Notes under the pieces: model-generated
Told to the model about the DNA's origin: nothing
Databases searched by the model: none
The model's input: only the letters and a program-made list of their open reading frames with translations
Part shown: in pieces, positions 11,001-21,722 of the stretch
Layout of the letters: the number at the start of each line of letters is the position of its first letter
How positions within the stretch are numbered: position 1 is the stretch's first letter
Source: Aquila chrysaetos chrysaetos
Lineage: Eukaryota; Chordata; Aves; Accipitriformes; Accipitridae
Length of the DNA stretch: 64,000 bases
NCBI RefSeq assembly: GCF_900496995.4
Contig: NW_024470382.1
Span: forward strand, 124,001 to 188,000
Direction: 5' to 3'
Made by a program: the position numbers and the translations under genes

Positions 11001-14000
11001 GGCTGCCACTCCCGCAATTACTGTACTGATAATCAACATTTGAATATTGTTTCCCTGAATTTACATCTTTGAGATCTCTGAACATCTTAGCATCATTTCA
11101 AATTCAAAGGACTTTTACCTTCTTCCATTTCCATCTTCACTTTCACTGAAAAATAAAGAAAATGAATCATAATGTTAATTATTCTTGTAAACTTCCCTTG
11201 TCATACAACAGTGTACTTTATGTACAAACAGAAATAAGTAGGGTTAAAATTTTAATTTAATTTAAGGTAATAAGCTTCCCAAGGCTTCTTGTTAGTCCAA
11301 AGAATTCTTATTTTTTATACCAAGACATGTCTCATTTCTAATGGCGTTCACAAAAAATGAGGTAGCATTCCGAGACACCCAGTCCTTCCTAGGTGAGTCT
11401 TGCCCAGCCATAGCCTAACTGAGGTTCAGAGACCAGGAATAAATCCCTTCTGGTCCCATGGATATGTGTATCCTCAACTGCCAAACCTGGTCAGGGAACA
11501 GAACCAGATGTGCCTCAGAATAAAATTATTCATGCAATTCATTTGTCCCTGCTATGGTTATCGCATGGGTCAATTAGTACTCTCCCAAACAATAAGCAGG
11601 TAAGCATCTAGGTGACAACATGAGCTGAGGGCCATTCCCGATAGATGGTTTTAACTGTAAATACTCTGTCCTGGTGAGCAAGAAAGTTCAGCAAAATCCA
11701 CATGAGCTATGCCATGTCCCCCCACCCCACTGCAGTGGTGTTGGACTAGATGATCTTTAAAGATCCCTTCCAACTCAAACCATCCTATGATTCTATGACA
11801 ACTGGTCCGTTTTATTTTCAAGTACAGACATAGGTGGTGAGTACCAAACAGATGTATTCAAAGAGTAAGCTGCTTTCAGAGTCTTGAGATGGCCTTAGGT
11901 AGGATCCTTGAATTGCTCTTGACTGTTTGCTTAATTCATTTAGTTCTTCCTAGTCTAAGGAATCCAAGGAATGCTTCTGATCAATTAATTAACTCTTGAA
12001 CAATTGCAAACAAACCTTGAATGTGTACGACATGGTAGAGTATGTCAGTCAGCATATAATAATGGCTAGAGCTTAATGAAAGAAGGAAACAGATTCTGTT
12101 TATAAAACACAAATGAAAAAAACTCATACTGGAACTTATTACATTGTGCTGTGCAAAAGTAAAATTAAAAACTACAAAACATTTGGATGCAAATAAACCT
12201 TCCAACTTACGAATTGTTATAATCTTCATATTCATCTTGCTCATTACTTACCCGATCTAACTGTTTTCTTGTGGTTACCTGGTTAAAAAAAGAGCAAAAA
12301 AACCTTTTTTGCATGTTTTTGTAGAGTAATACTGACAGAAATCAGCTCTCTGATTTGTCATTTAGGTTCTAGTGTCATTGACAACACTATGGAGTTATGT
12401 CCCCAATAATTATAGAAAGGGAACTACATGCGTAGTTTAGGTCACAGAGCTCCTCTTGTCAGACTTAAAGCCATCTGAGGTACGGACATGCAATTTGCCT
12501 TCCTCTTTGTTCAGACCATGTACTTTCCCACCCCTTTTTTGTTCCATTTCCTGAATTTGGTCATTAAACAATCACTGGTGATTTTGCTTGTGAGCTTTTG
12601 TTACAGTCATGGATTTCAATATGAACTGTTTTGATATTTCTGTATGTTGACTGAAATAACATACAAAGAAATACTTACTTCTCAGCTTAGAAAATACAGT
12701 GGAAATTAGGACCATGCTAAGACATAAAATTACGAGGAAGATAATCAGCCATTTTGAAATGGAGGGAAAGAAAATATCTGTAAAAATGACCAAAAGGAGT
12801 TATATTCTATTAATGATTAAAACATAATGACAGTTATATCTTAGGATACAGTCAATACGTCTGAGGAGATGGTGAATTTGTATTTTACTTGAAGTTTCCT
12901 AGTAAAGTTGCTGAAGAAGAGATCTAGCCCTCCCCAACAGGACTAATCCAGGGAGATTCTTTCTCTGGGTATCAGATTCAGAATTATGAAAGATATGTCA
13001 GGGAGAGGTAGACAGGTTTCCACAGTTCATGAGTCACGAGAAAGGCAGCAATACCAGCTCTCAGTTTTTTTCACAGATGTGTTGCGTTTCATACTAAACT
13101 GAGCAGATGATGGAAGAAACCATCACCACTGGACAAGAGAGACACGTTCACCCTTGTTTAATTTGATTTAATGAACGTCTGATTCATCCTGCCGAGTATA
13201 GTGTGTAAGCCAAGAAGGAGAATAAGATTTAAGATATTCCCCACATTGGATTTTTCCTGTTTCCTCTTTCCAGGTGTTTCCACACTCAATGTTCTGGGAT
13301 TTCTTGATGCCACCCCGAAAGGGACTTCCCTCACACACTTCTTCAAGAGCTTTACACTGCACTTTAGTTCCCATTTCAGACCTAGACACTGGCTTTGTGG
13401 TGCTGAAGTTCTTTTTGGGGTCCAGCCCTATGAGGCTTGTTTCAGACTACCTGATGCTTGTCTATATACCTAGCAAAAAGAAATGTGTAAAGTTCTACAG
13501 AGTACAGGGAGGCATGACATTATCCACACCACGATCACACAGTAATGCACATATTAAAAAGAAGGAAGGTAAAAACATAGACTAAAAACATGTGTGAGCT
13601 GTTGGAATTATCACTTTAACTCTTGTGACCATAACTCTTGTTTTCAGCAATGCTCTGTGAAACCCGTCAGCACACATCTTATTAAATGGCCTCGTAACCT
13701 GTTTCTGGATAATGCAAGCTTTTAGAGTGCTTGACCATTGCTAAGAAAATATGTAATTTTTTTATGTGCATACACTTATATTCTTAATCTGTTTTAATTC
13801 AGCTCTGACAAGTTGACTGCCTTTGAACACAGATTTGTGTAAATTTGTGTAAATTTGAACACAGAAAGTCTTGATACTACCTGACCACTTTTTAAGAGGA
13901 AAACCTGATTTACTGGATACTGTCAAAGGCTGTGCAGTCAACTAGAAATAAACGTGGAAGAAGACTGCAGTTCTCATGAACTTTTTTCCAACACTGATTC

Positions 14001-15980
14001 TGGAAATACATCTTCAGGCCAGCTCATGACATAAAAATTGGACCCATGCCATTTAGACAGTGTCTTTTTAATCTTACAAGCAGGTGACTACAGAGCTCAC
14101 CCACCTGAGATCAGGACTCGGGACTCGCTCGTTGTATTTAGCAGATTGTTGACTATCCTGCAGGAGACTTCCATGTCAGAGCCCGGTTTTAGGTTCATGG
14201 AAGTTACAACGCTGTATAGACCTGCAGGCATCATTGTCATCTTTGTGGTTGATACTTCCTTCCGGACCTGTCCTTGGCCATCCAGCCAAATCACCTCGGG
14301 TTTAGGAAACCATCCAACTGCGTGGCAGGTGAGGCCAATGCCCTGCTTCATGTGACTCCTCAGGAAAATGGAAGGCACACCACCTCTAGCTAAGAAAAAG
14401 AACACGTATTCTCCATTTCAACCAGTACTGAGAATGGGAAATTGTCTGGCTTATCTTGAATTCAACACTTCTTTTTTTATATGTGTATTTGTATGGAAAT
14501 ACATAGAAAGACTTTTCTGAATTTAAACTGTGACAGAGACCGAGGCCCTGAAGTTTCTTAATGGTCAGCAATTCAGAGTCTATCAGATTGAGAATAAGGA
14601 ACAATTTAATGGAAATTACAGCAAACAGAGCTAGCTGGGGATGGCTACTCTGGAATGAAGTTGCCAGTGGAACTTCCCAGAATTTTGTAAAAAAAGAAAA
14701 AAAGAAACCCATATCCTTGCAATGATTAACGGGTTACAGGAAGCCTCTGAACAACTAGTGCAATCTGTCCGTGAGAGCAGAATGTGTTAGTGTCTCAGGC
14801 TAATCATTTCAAGTAAAACTGTTACTGACATGGTATGCATCTGGTCTATGGTTCAAAAAAATTGTATTGTTTATACTCAGGATTTCCGAAGACTAAATTA
14901 CAGTGTTACTTAGATGTTAAATCTTTGCTTCATCTGGAGTTTTAAAGCTAAGAGGACATCTTCAGCAGAATCTGGCTGCAATATGAGATGCCACAATACC
15001 TATCTAGCGGAAATTGGTTCCTGTGTAGCAGGGAAAGCATGGAGGAACACTGTCTACTTCCAAACCGACTACATTAACTGAAGCAACCCATGAAGATGTT
15101 ATCTATTAACATACTGAAATAGAAATAGGAGCAATGAAGTCCTACCCACTGCTTTGTTCTCCTGCTGTGGGCAAGCAGCAATGTAAGTGGCGAGGTATTG
15201 GGATGGGACCAATTGATTATGCTGACCACAGAGAAACTCTGGACAATCAGCTCAGTCATGGTTGATTGCACAGTAGAAATCTAAATTCAACTTTACATTG
15301 ATCAGCTGAATAATTGCAGGGTTCCCTGAACTTTCTGACTGGGCTTTCATTGAGTATGAAGGGAGATTGTACTCTCAGGTCACACACAGCTGCTTGTGTT
15401 CGGTTACCTAAATACAGGTATCTCAAACTAGGACTAAAACTTACCTCAAATATTGGATATAGCCATTAATTTAGAGAAAACTGACTCAAATCAAACACAG
15501 CCCTCCATGAAGACAGTTTATGTGTCAAATTATATTAAAATTATATTATAATTCCCTCAGTCAGTGATGGATATACTTGTGTCTGTTCAGCTCCATCTTT
15601 AAATAAAAAGAGAGAGAATTGCCACTAACCTGCCACTTGCAGTTCAATCAACACATCATGGTATGTGCCATTGAAAGAGACCACACAAGTGTATGATCCT
15701 TTGTCAGAGCTCCTGACATTCTTCAAGTGCAGAGACATGTTGCCAGCTCTAAATTCACTGTGGAAGAATTCTGTTCTGCCTTGAAATCTCTCATCTTGTT
15801 TCTCCATTTTATTCTTTCCATCATATCTGCTCACAGTTATTTTTTGAGACAGCTCATGAAATATCCACTGGACAGAGAATACCTCAGGAATGTTATCTGC
15901 TACAACGTGGCAGGGCAGAACCACACTTTCTCCGATGACTCCAATGATGGAACTATTAGGAGGAGAGCTAATAAGTTGAC
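7467..15980 (-). CDS. Butyrophilin-like gene 1 (IgV-IgC-TM-B30.2), leader not found
   Basis: Predicted type I membrane protein of the butyrophilin family, which regulates lymphocytes through extracellular Ig domains and a cytoplasmic B30.2 sensor. Exons in order: IgV 15980-15630, IgC-like 14389-14105, membrane 12777-12679, short exons 12278-12252, 11145-11119, 10128-10101, 9656-9630, 9009-8983, 8734-8714 and 8526-8500, then B30.2 8011-7467 with the stop. All junctions are GT-AG and phase 1, except that the third short exon is 28 bp instead of 27. That extra base (a run of nine A) would shift the frame before the B30.2 exon. The signal-peptide exon was not identified. The gene is head-to-head with gene 2. 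It may be functional with an assembly error or polymorphism, or newly broken. Confidence 0.8.
8500..9656 (-). CDS. Short cytoplasmic exons 4-7 of gene 1
   Basis: Four exons with GT-AG borders and phase 1-1: 9656-9630 (EGEKTKNQA), 9009-8983 (AKSKLKKRF), 8734-8714 (GQLKAEL) and 8526-8500 (DFWEARSCT). They encode the charged juxtamembrane linker between membrane and B30.2 domain. The 27-27-21-27 pattern parallels gene 2 (30-27-21-27). The last one lies inside the homogenised inverted arm; the others have diverged. Confidence 0.75.
9268..9366 (+). repeat. CR1 LINE 3' end
   Basis: It reads gtggtggacttggtag, then gttggactcaatgatctt, and ends cttaaatgattctatgaa, the usual CR1 terminus. It lies in a gene 1 intron. 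Confidence 0.75.
10101..10128 (-). CDS. Third short exon of gene 1, 28 bp with apparent frameshift
   Basis: Acceptor TTTTCTAG and donor GTAAGATG are intact, but the exon is 28 bp because it opens with nine A residues. Every other short exon in the pair is a multiple of three. With eight A the frame would read EKKRLKSML, comparable to EKVSLEAKL in gene 2. This may be a homopolymer sequencing error, a polymorphism or a real inactivating mutation. Confidence 0.65.
11119..12278 (-). CDS. Short exons 1-2 of gene 1
   Basis: Exons 12278-12252 (SNHKKTVRS) and 11145-11119 (VKVKMEMEE) are both 27 bp, with GT-AG borders and phase 1. The first directly follows the membrane exon, whose split codon A|GT gives Ser. 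They encode a basic then acidic juxtamembrane stretch that is probably helical. Confidence 0.7.
11720..11800 (+). repeat. CR1 LINE 3' end
   Basis: It contains gtgttggactagatgatc and cccttccaactcaaacca, and ends atcctatgattctatgaca. It is an intronic insertion in gene 1. Confidence 0.8.
12679..12777 (-). CDS. Transmembrane exon of gene 1
   Basis: A 99-bp phase 1-1 exon between TTTTTACAG and GTAAGTATTT. It encodes DIFFPSISK, then a hydrophobic helix (WLIIFLVILCLSMVLISTVF), then basic SKLR as the stop-transfer. Gene 2 has the same length and border pattern at 29776-29874. Confidence 0.85.
14105..14389 (-). CDS. IgC-like exon of gene 1
   Basis: A 285-bp exon, phase 1-1, with acceptor TTTCTTAG and donor GTGGGTGA. 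It has the butyrophilin C-domain signature: GIGLTCHAVGWFPKPEVIWL around the first Cys and Trp, then EVSCRIVNNLL with the second Cys. A possible N-glycosylation site is NTT. It is the membrane-proximal ectodomain and aligns base for base in length with gene 2 28537-28821. Confidence 0.9.
15630..15980 (-). CDS. IgV exon of gene 1
   Basis: A 351-bp exon, phase 1-1, acceptor TTTTTACCCAG and donor GTTAGTGG. V-set landmarks are VVLPCHV (B-strand Cys), VQWIF (core Trp), ERFQGRTEFF and SDKGSYTCVVSF (F-strand Cys), ending IELQVAG. Three N-X-S/T sites are visible (NSS, NMS, NGT). This membrane-distal domain would make receptor contacts. No leader exon was confirmed upstream. Confidence 0.92.
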
Positions 15981-16043
15981 CTGGGTAAAAATAAAATAGC
16001 AGTTGTTTCTGTTTGTCCATATCACATTTTTCACAGCATTACA

Positions 16044-16118
16044 TCAGGCAACCAATAGAACCAATATCACTGTCAATAGGAGAGGAATCCAGAAGAAAAC
16101 TAAAAAAATGACATGGCA
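16044..16118 (-). other. Hydrophobic stretch upstream of gene 1 IgV (possible decayed leader)
   Basis: A minus-strand frame encodes about 20 hydrophobic residues (LVFFWIPLLLTVILVLLVA). A nearby ATG at about 16112-16114 is out of frame with it across a run of seven T, and the stretch ends in TGA before any good donor. It sits only about 65 bp from the IgV exon. It resembles a signal peptide but cannot serve as drawn. Confidence 0.25.
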
Positions 16119-16651
16119 GATTACTTAGATGAGTAATGTTCACATTATGTGAGGCTCATGGAGTTTATCCTTCCGTACTTTGAACACTAACTTAAGCAAT
16201 TTCGTGGCCATTAAGTGATGGCTATTGAGAAGTCATGGAAAATGGGTGAACACTGAGAAGTCCATAAAAGGTCAAACACAGGGTGCAGGATCTATCGAAC
16301 AAAAAAGTAAAGGTGGGATTCAATTGCCCAAACATTGGTACCTAGTATCATTTGAAATGTCATTAGGGTATGCAAGACATCCTGATGGTGCTGGTAGATG
16401 TGGCATACGACCTCCAGCAGATCTGCATTCATGTGAAGGAGCAGCTGGAGAGCAGACCAGAATATAGCAGTGCCTAGAAGGACACTAGATATTCATGTGT
16501 TGGCACCTGAATGACATATATGATGATTTGGTTATCTACATCTGAGCTAGATGTCCTAGGTTCCCTTTGCAATGAATGGGGAGAAACAGGCAGCCTCAGA
16601 CATCAGCCATTGTTAAAGGGCAAACGACTCTCTCTTCTAGATCTTTTCTTT

Positions 16652-17038
16652 TGTCCTGGTTTTAACTGGGATAGAGTTAATTTTCTTTCTTGTAGCTGGT
16701 ATAGAGCTGTTTTTGAGTTAGGTATGAGAAGAATGTTGATAACTGATGTTTTCAGTTGATGCTAAGTAACATTTAGTCTAAAGTCAAGGATTTTTCAGCA
16801 TCTCATGCCCAGCCAATAAGAAGGCTGGAGGGGCACAAGAAGTTGGCATGGGACACAGCCAGGGCACCTGACCAAAGTGGCCAAAGGGGTATTCCATACC
16901 ATGTGATGTCATGCCTAGTATATAAACTGGGGAGAGCAGGGGCGGGAGGGTGGATCACTGCTCAGGAACTAACTGGGCATCTGTTGGCAACTGGTGAGCA
17001 ATTGCATTGCGCATCACTTGTTTTGTATATTCCAATTC

Positions 17039-17090
<52 letters not shown>

Positions 17091-17267
17091 GTAATTTTAT
17101 TATTGTTGTTATTATTTTCTTCCTTTCTGTCCTATTAAACTGTTCTTATGTCAACCCACAAGTTTTACTTTTTTTTCCTGATTCTCTCACCCATCCCACT
17201 GGGTGGGGGGGGGAGTGTGTGAGTGGCTGCGTGGTGCTTAATTGCTGGCTGGGGTTAAACCAGGACA
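16652..17267 (+). mobile_element. Solo LTR, ERVL-like
   Basis: It starts tgtcctggttttaactggga and ends gttaaaccaggaca, with inverted terminal repeats. A TATA box (gtatataaactgg, about 16918) and an attaaa signal (ctattaaactgttc, about 17133) place the sense on the plus strand. A long TTA microsatellite lies inside. No clear target duplication. A relative in the opposite orientation is at 54261-54836. Confidence 0.85.
17040..17091 (+). repeat. (TTA)n microsatellite
   Basis: About 17 tandem TTA units inside the LTR, followed by an impure gtt/att tract. Confidence 0.95.
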
Positions 17268-17849
17268 CTGGTAAAATGAGGCTGGTGTGTCCAGGTTGGG
17301 CTTACTTGAGGTTTGCTCTCATGGGGAAGGGCTGTGTGTTGGGAGCCTTGGTGATGCTATACTGAAGTCAGATGTGCAGTTTTCAGATTTCTAAAGATAC
17401 ATGAGATGAATCCCACCCACAATATATGTCTTTGAAAGGGAGTAAAAGGGAAAACCAGGACATTTTATAGCAGCCATTCTCATTTCAGTTCCAAGGAGGA
17501 TACCAGAATGGAAAGAAGGCTCTTGGAAATAACAAAATAAATAGCAACCAACATGGACTTGCAAAGAAGTCGTATCACAGCAACTTGACTTTTTTCTACA
17601 GCAAGTTAAAAATCTACCATGAAACATGTAGGAAATATTTAATATTAAATATAATGTCACTTCATATGCTGTAGGGGATTGCATCTGATCAAGCCCCAAG
17701 AGCCCCAGTCTATGCTGATCTTCTGTCACATTTAACAGGAAATCTCAGATACGCTAAAGCATTTAGAATTGCACTAGGCGTCTGTGGTTAGGCACTGAAT
17801 AACTCACAGGGAGCAGGATTCAGGTCCAGAACTGGGAACCTAAAAACAG

Positions 17850-18735
17850 ATGTCCAGGCTTCCTAATCATCAAGAGGACTAAAAGCAAAACTTCCACCTT
17901 TGAATAAACAGAGACATGCCACTGACCTGCCGCTTCCAGTTCAACCGTTGACTTGACTACATTCCTACTGTAGTCAATGGAGATCTAGCCAATAGTCTGT
18001 TCAGTTCATTCTACAGCAGGCAGTGAGTCTTTTCATGGGGTGGGATAGAGTTCCTTGAACATCCTGTCTTTGATGCCCTGAGATACTATAGGCACAGGAT
18101 TGGCAAACGTGACACAGGCTACATGGTAGGTCTGTTCTATATTGGAACATCAAGAAGCAAGAAGACCCTACAGCATCTGAAATACCAGTAGATGCCAATG
18201 CAGGAGCCTCTGAATATTACCCTAGATGCTAAGCTTGCATGCAGACACCTGCCTCTAGGAAGCTAAACGTAAACAGCTAAATCCACGAGCCAAATCCAAA
18301 ACCTTGGGCACAATTCAGTTGGCTACACCTAGGTGTCTAGTGCTGAGTTACCTTGGAGCTTCCCAGCTGCCCTCCATTCACCAGTCTAGAGGGTTCTAAG
18401 TGTCCGGCAGCCCTATCATATCTTCCAGCCTATGCAGATGTCCCAGGTACCCTAACACGTATCAGACAGCACCAGGGTCTTATCTGGTGTTTTAATTTGA
18501 TGTTTTATGTCGTCTAAGTTAAAAAGAAAAAAGATGTGTACTCATTATTTTTGACTTTGACATTTCTATGAACCTAGGCAGAAATAAGCTGTTTTATTAA
18601 AATATATTCAAAATGGAACTATCTTTACCTGTAATGAGGCATGATCTGCGTTGAAAAGTCAGTATGTGAATAGCTGTCAACCACCAAAAGGGGGAACCCA
18701 TCAATATCCAGGCTTCCTAATCATCCACAGGACCA
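17850..18735. repeat. Local duplication with ccaggcttcctaatcatc motif
   Basis: A block of about 40 bp beginning ccaggcttcctaatcatc and containing ctaaaagcaaaacttcca occurs near 17855 and again, slightly changed, near 18708. It suggests a small duplicated segment upstream of gene 1 around the IgV relic. Confidence 0.6.
17927..17956 (-). pseudogene. Relic 3' end of an IgV exon
   Basis: The minus strand reads VELEAAG followed by donor GTCAGTGGCA, matching the IELQVAG / GTTAGTGGCA end of gene 1's IgV exon. Homology continues some 40 bp into the intron (cctttgaataaa versus tctttaaataaa). The rest of the V domain is missing. Confidence 0.6.
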
Positions 18736-19086
18736 AAAGCAAAGCTTCCAGCTGAAATTCCCGTATGACTCCTTCAGTCTCTTCACATGTTCAATGCAAA
18801 ATAGCAAGCGTAATTGCAGAGATAGAATGATAGGAAAAAATATGAATGAATTTACAGATAATGGGTTTGATGCTGTCAAAGGCAAAGAGGATTGCAGGAC
18901 ATCTTTTCCTTACTCATCTCCCTGTCAAGTTTAACTATGTAAATGGTGCAAAAGAAATATAGCCTTTGCTTCCTCTATATTTACCTTTGTCTTCCAGAAA
19001 CTCTTTATTATGTTCACTGGCATTCTTTTTCCTTTCAGTGAGGAGTTTAAAGCATTTCTTCTTGTCTTTTGATATTAGCAGGCTAG

Positions 19087-19120
<34 letters not shown>

Positions 19121-20474
19121 CTCCTGCCTTTTGTATAGTAAAAAAACTGCAAACAACTTCATGGATAAATTCCCAGGAGCAATGTTACTATACTGATCTC
19201 TCTGTTGACTTACACCAGCATTTTAAAAAGAAACTTGTGATTTAACAAATATGACTCCTCCAACTTCCTCCCAAGATCTTTGCTTTCAACTCACTGCTGA
19301 ACTAATCCATACTCACAGCATACTCACAGTAAAGGTATGTAACTCAAACTGACTAGTGAGCTGAAAGGGCACAACACAACTTAATTATAGATATAAGAGC
19401 TCCTCATTTCCTCTGATTTTCTGTGTTTTCTCTCACATCTCCAATCACAGATAAAATCAAGTGCCGTCAGAGAGAGGTATTCCCATCTGAAAATGGTAAT
19501 AATGCATCTACAGCAGGCAGGTTCATTCCTGTCAGTGCAACTGATTAAATCCATACCAGTTAATTCAAGTAAATGCAATGGGTTTTCTTCATGGATTTGG
19601 CAAAAGTATTATTTCTTACCTGAACAGTAAGAACCTTAAGACTTCTTTATGGGATATGGTTGTGGTGAACCTTTGTCCTCATATCTTTATTACCACTGAA
19701 GCTTGTGATTGCATTTTCCACATCCAATAGGGCTAGAGAGGATTGGACAGTATGACTGGGGAAAAGGTAGCTGCCAAGATGCATGTTGCAAGGCCAAAAT
19801 AGCTTCTTGCTTCCCAATTTATCTCTCTATACTCCTAGCTGGAAAAAGGTAGGGATGTTCCTCCTCATCCTCCTGTGCAAAATCATTCTCTGTTCAACCA
19901 GCTTTTAACCAGAAATCACTGCAGGAAGACTTACAAGTATGTCATGAATAACTTAGCAGGGTACTTTTGTATCGCATGCTCAGGTGTTTCCCTCTGTTTG
20001 CAAATATATCTGGATCTTGGTAGTGTTGCAATTTTTTCCCCATATTGTTCTTTTTATGTCCTGTTGAAGATCAGAAGACAATTTCAGTCAACTTCCCTCT
20101 CATTTTTATCCTTCAGTTTTTCTGACTCCTGGCCATCCTGTGAAGAAGCATTTAGTGCTCTCAGGAGACTGCTGTCTCTCCTATATCCAGATTGCACTGA
20201 AGATTCTTGAAAAAGGGATGTCCCAGAGCTTTTGTGTGTGGCAGTATAATGCTATGTTTTGCTTTGGGTTTTTTTTGTTGTTTTGGGGATTTGGATTTGT
20301 TTTGGTTTTTTTGTGGCAGGGGGGCTGTCTTGTCCTGTTTTTCATTCTTTTTGTCATGGAAATTCAAAACCTACTGATTAGGTGTTTTGCCAGATTTTTT
20401 TTATTTCTTGAAACAAAGGCATGATTGTGGAAACAAAGACTACAAAGGAAAACTGTACCCATCTCTTTCATACG
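18736..20474. other. Spacer without recognised genes
   Basis: AT-rich sequence with homopolymers. I see no exon or named repeat apart from the poly-T tract. Confidence 0.4.
19089..19120 (+). repeat. Poly-T tract
   Basis: An uninterrupted run of 32 T. Confidence 0.95.
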
Positions 20475-21442
20475 AGTGGCATTCCTTAGGGGTAGGTACT
20501 GGGACTGGTGCTCTTTAACATCTTTGTCGGCGACATGGACAGTGGGATTGAGTGCCCCCTTAGCAAGTTTGACGATGACACCAAGCTGTGTGGAGGGAAG
20601 GGATGCCATCCAGAGGGACCTTGACAGGCTTGAGAGGTGGGCCCGTGCAAACTTCATGAACATCAACAAGGTCAAGTGCAAGGTCCTGCACATGGGTCGG
20701 GGCAATCCCAAAAGAAAATACAGGCTGGAATGAGTGGATTGAGAGCAGGCCTGCGGAGAAGGACGTGGGGGTGTTGGTTGACGAGAAGCTCAATGTGGCC
20801 TGGCAATGTATGTCTGCAGCCCAGAAAGCCAACCATATCCTGGGCTGCATCAAAAGAAGCGTGACCAGCAGGACGAGGAAGGTGATTCTGCCCCTCTACT
20901 CCGCTCTCATGAGACCCCACCTGGAGTACAGCATCCAGCTCTGGGGCCCCCAACATAAGAAGGACATGGACCTGTAGGAGCAAGTCCAGACAAGGGCCAT
21001 GAAGATGATCAGAGGGATGGAGAACCTCTCCTATGAAGACATGTTGAGAGAGTTGGGGTTGTTCAGCCTGGAGAAGAGAAGGCTCTGGGGAGACCTTCTA
21101 GCAGCCTTCCAGTATGTAAAGGGAGCCTACAAGAAAGCTGGAGAGGGACTTTTTACAAGGGCATGTAGTGATAAGGCAAAGGGTAATGGCTTTAAACTGA
21201 AAGAGCATGGATTTAGATAAGATATAAGGAAGAAATTCTTCACTATGAGGGTGGTGAGGCACTGGAAGGCGGTTGCCCAGAGAAGTTGTGGATGCCCCCT
21301 CCCTGGAAGTGTTCAAGGCCAGGTTGGATGGGGCTTTGACCAGCCTGGTCTAGTGGAAGGTGTCCCTGCCCAGGGAAGGGGGGGTTGGAACGAGATGATC
21401 TTTAAGGCCCCTTCCATCCCAAACCATTCTATGATTCTATAC
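20475..21442 (+). mobile_element. CR1 LINE, 3' part with reverse transcriptase remnant
   Basis: About 970 bp in plus orientation. The 5' edge carries the end of the RT palm region (GPVLFNIF-like, then [12 protein letters not shown]). The C-terminal region follows (NHILGCIKRSV, LEYSIQLWGP, MIRGMENLSYEDM, LGLFSLEKRRLWGDL). The element ends in the CR1 3' UTR with ccattctatgattctat. Frameshifts and a stop break it, so it is a dead 5'-truncated copy. Confidence 0.92.
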
Positions 21443-21681
21443 TTCTAACTTTTGAGGCTAATTTGATCAATTTGATCTGAATTTGATTGAGCAGTGGATT
21501 TTCTCAGGGCTGCAAAGTTTCTGTAAGGGCTATGAAAACAGTTGCTTATTTGTCTAGGGAAAGTCAAGTATTTGTGCTATTCCAAGGGAATTAATCTATG
21601 TAGTAGGGCTACAGTCACAATCTATTTCCCTGTAGTAACTGCATAGCTGGAGTTCTTGAGCTAGCTGAAATGCTGTCTGGG

Positions 21682-21722
21682 AAAATAAAATAAAATAAAA
21701 TAAAATAAAATAAAATAAAATA
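21682..21722 (+). repeat. (AAAAT)n microsatellite
   Basis: About eight tandem AAAAT units. Confidence 0.95.

Noticed and set aside
16044..16118. Hydrophobic frame as the true signal peptide of gene 1
   Set aside because: The ATG is out of frame, a TGA precedes any donor, and the intron to the IgV exon would be only about 65 bp. Kept only as a weak feature.
16994..17365. Tyrosine-rich or leucine-rich frame over the TTA repeat
   Set aside because: Microsatellite translation inside a solo LTR.
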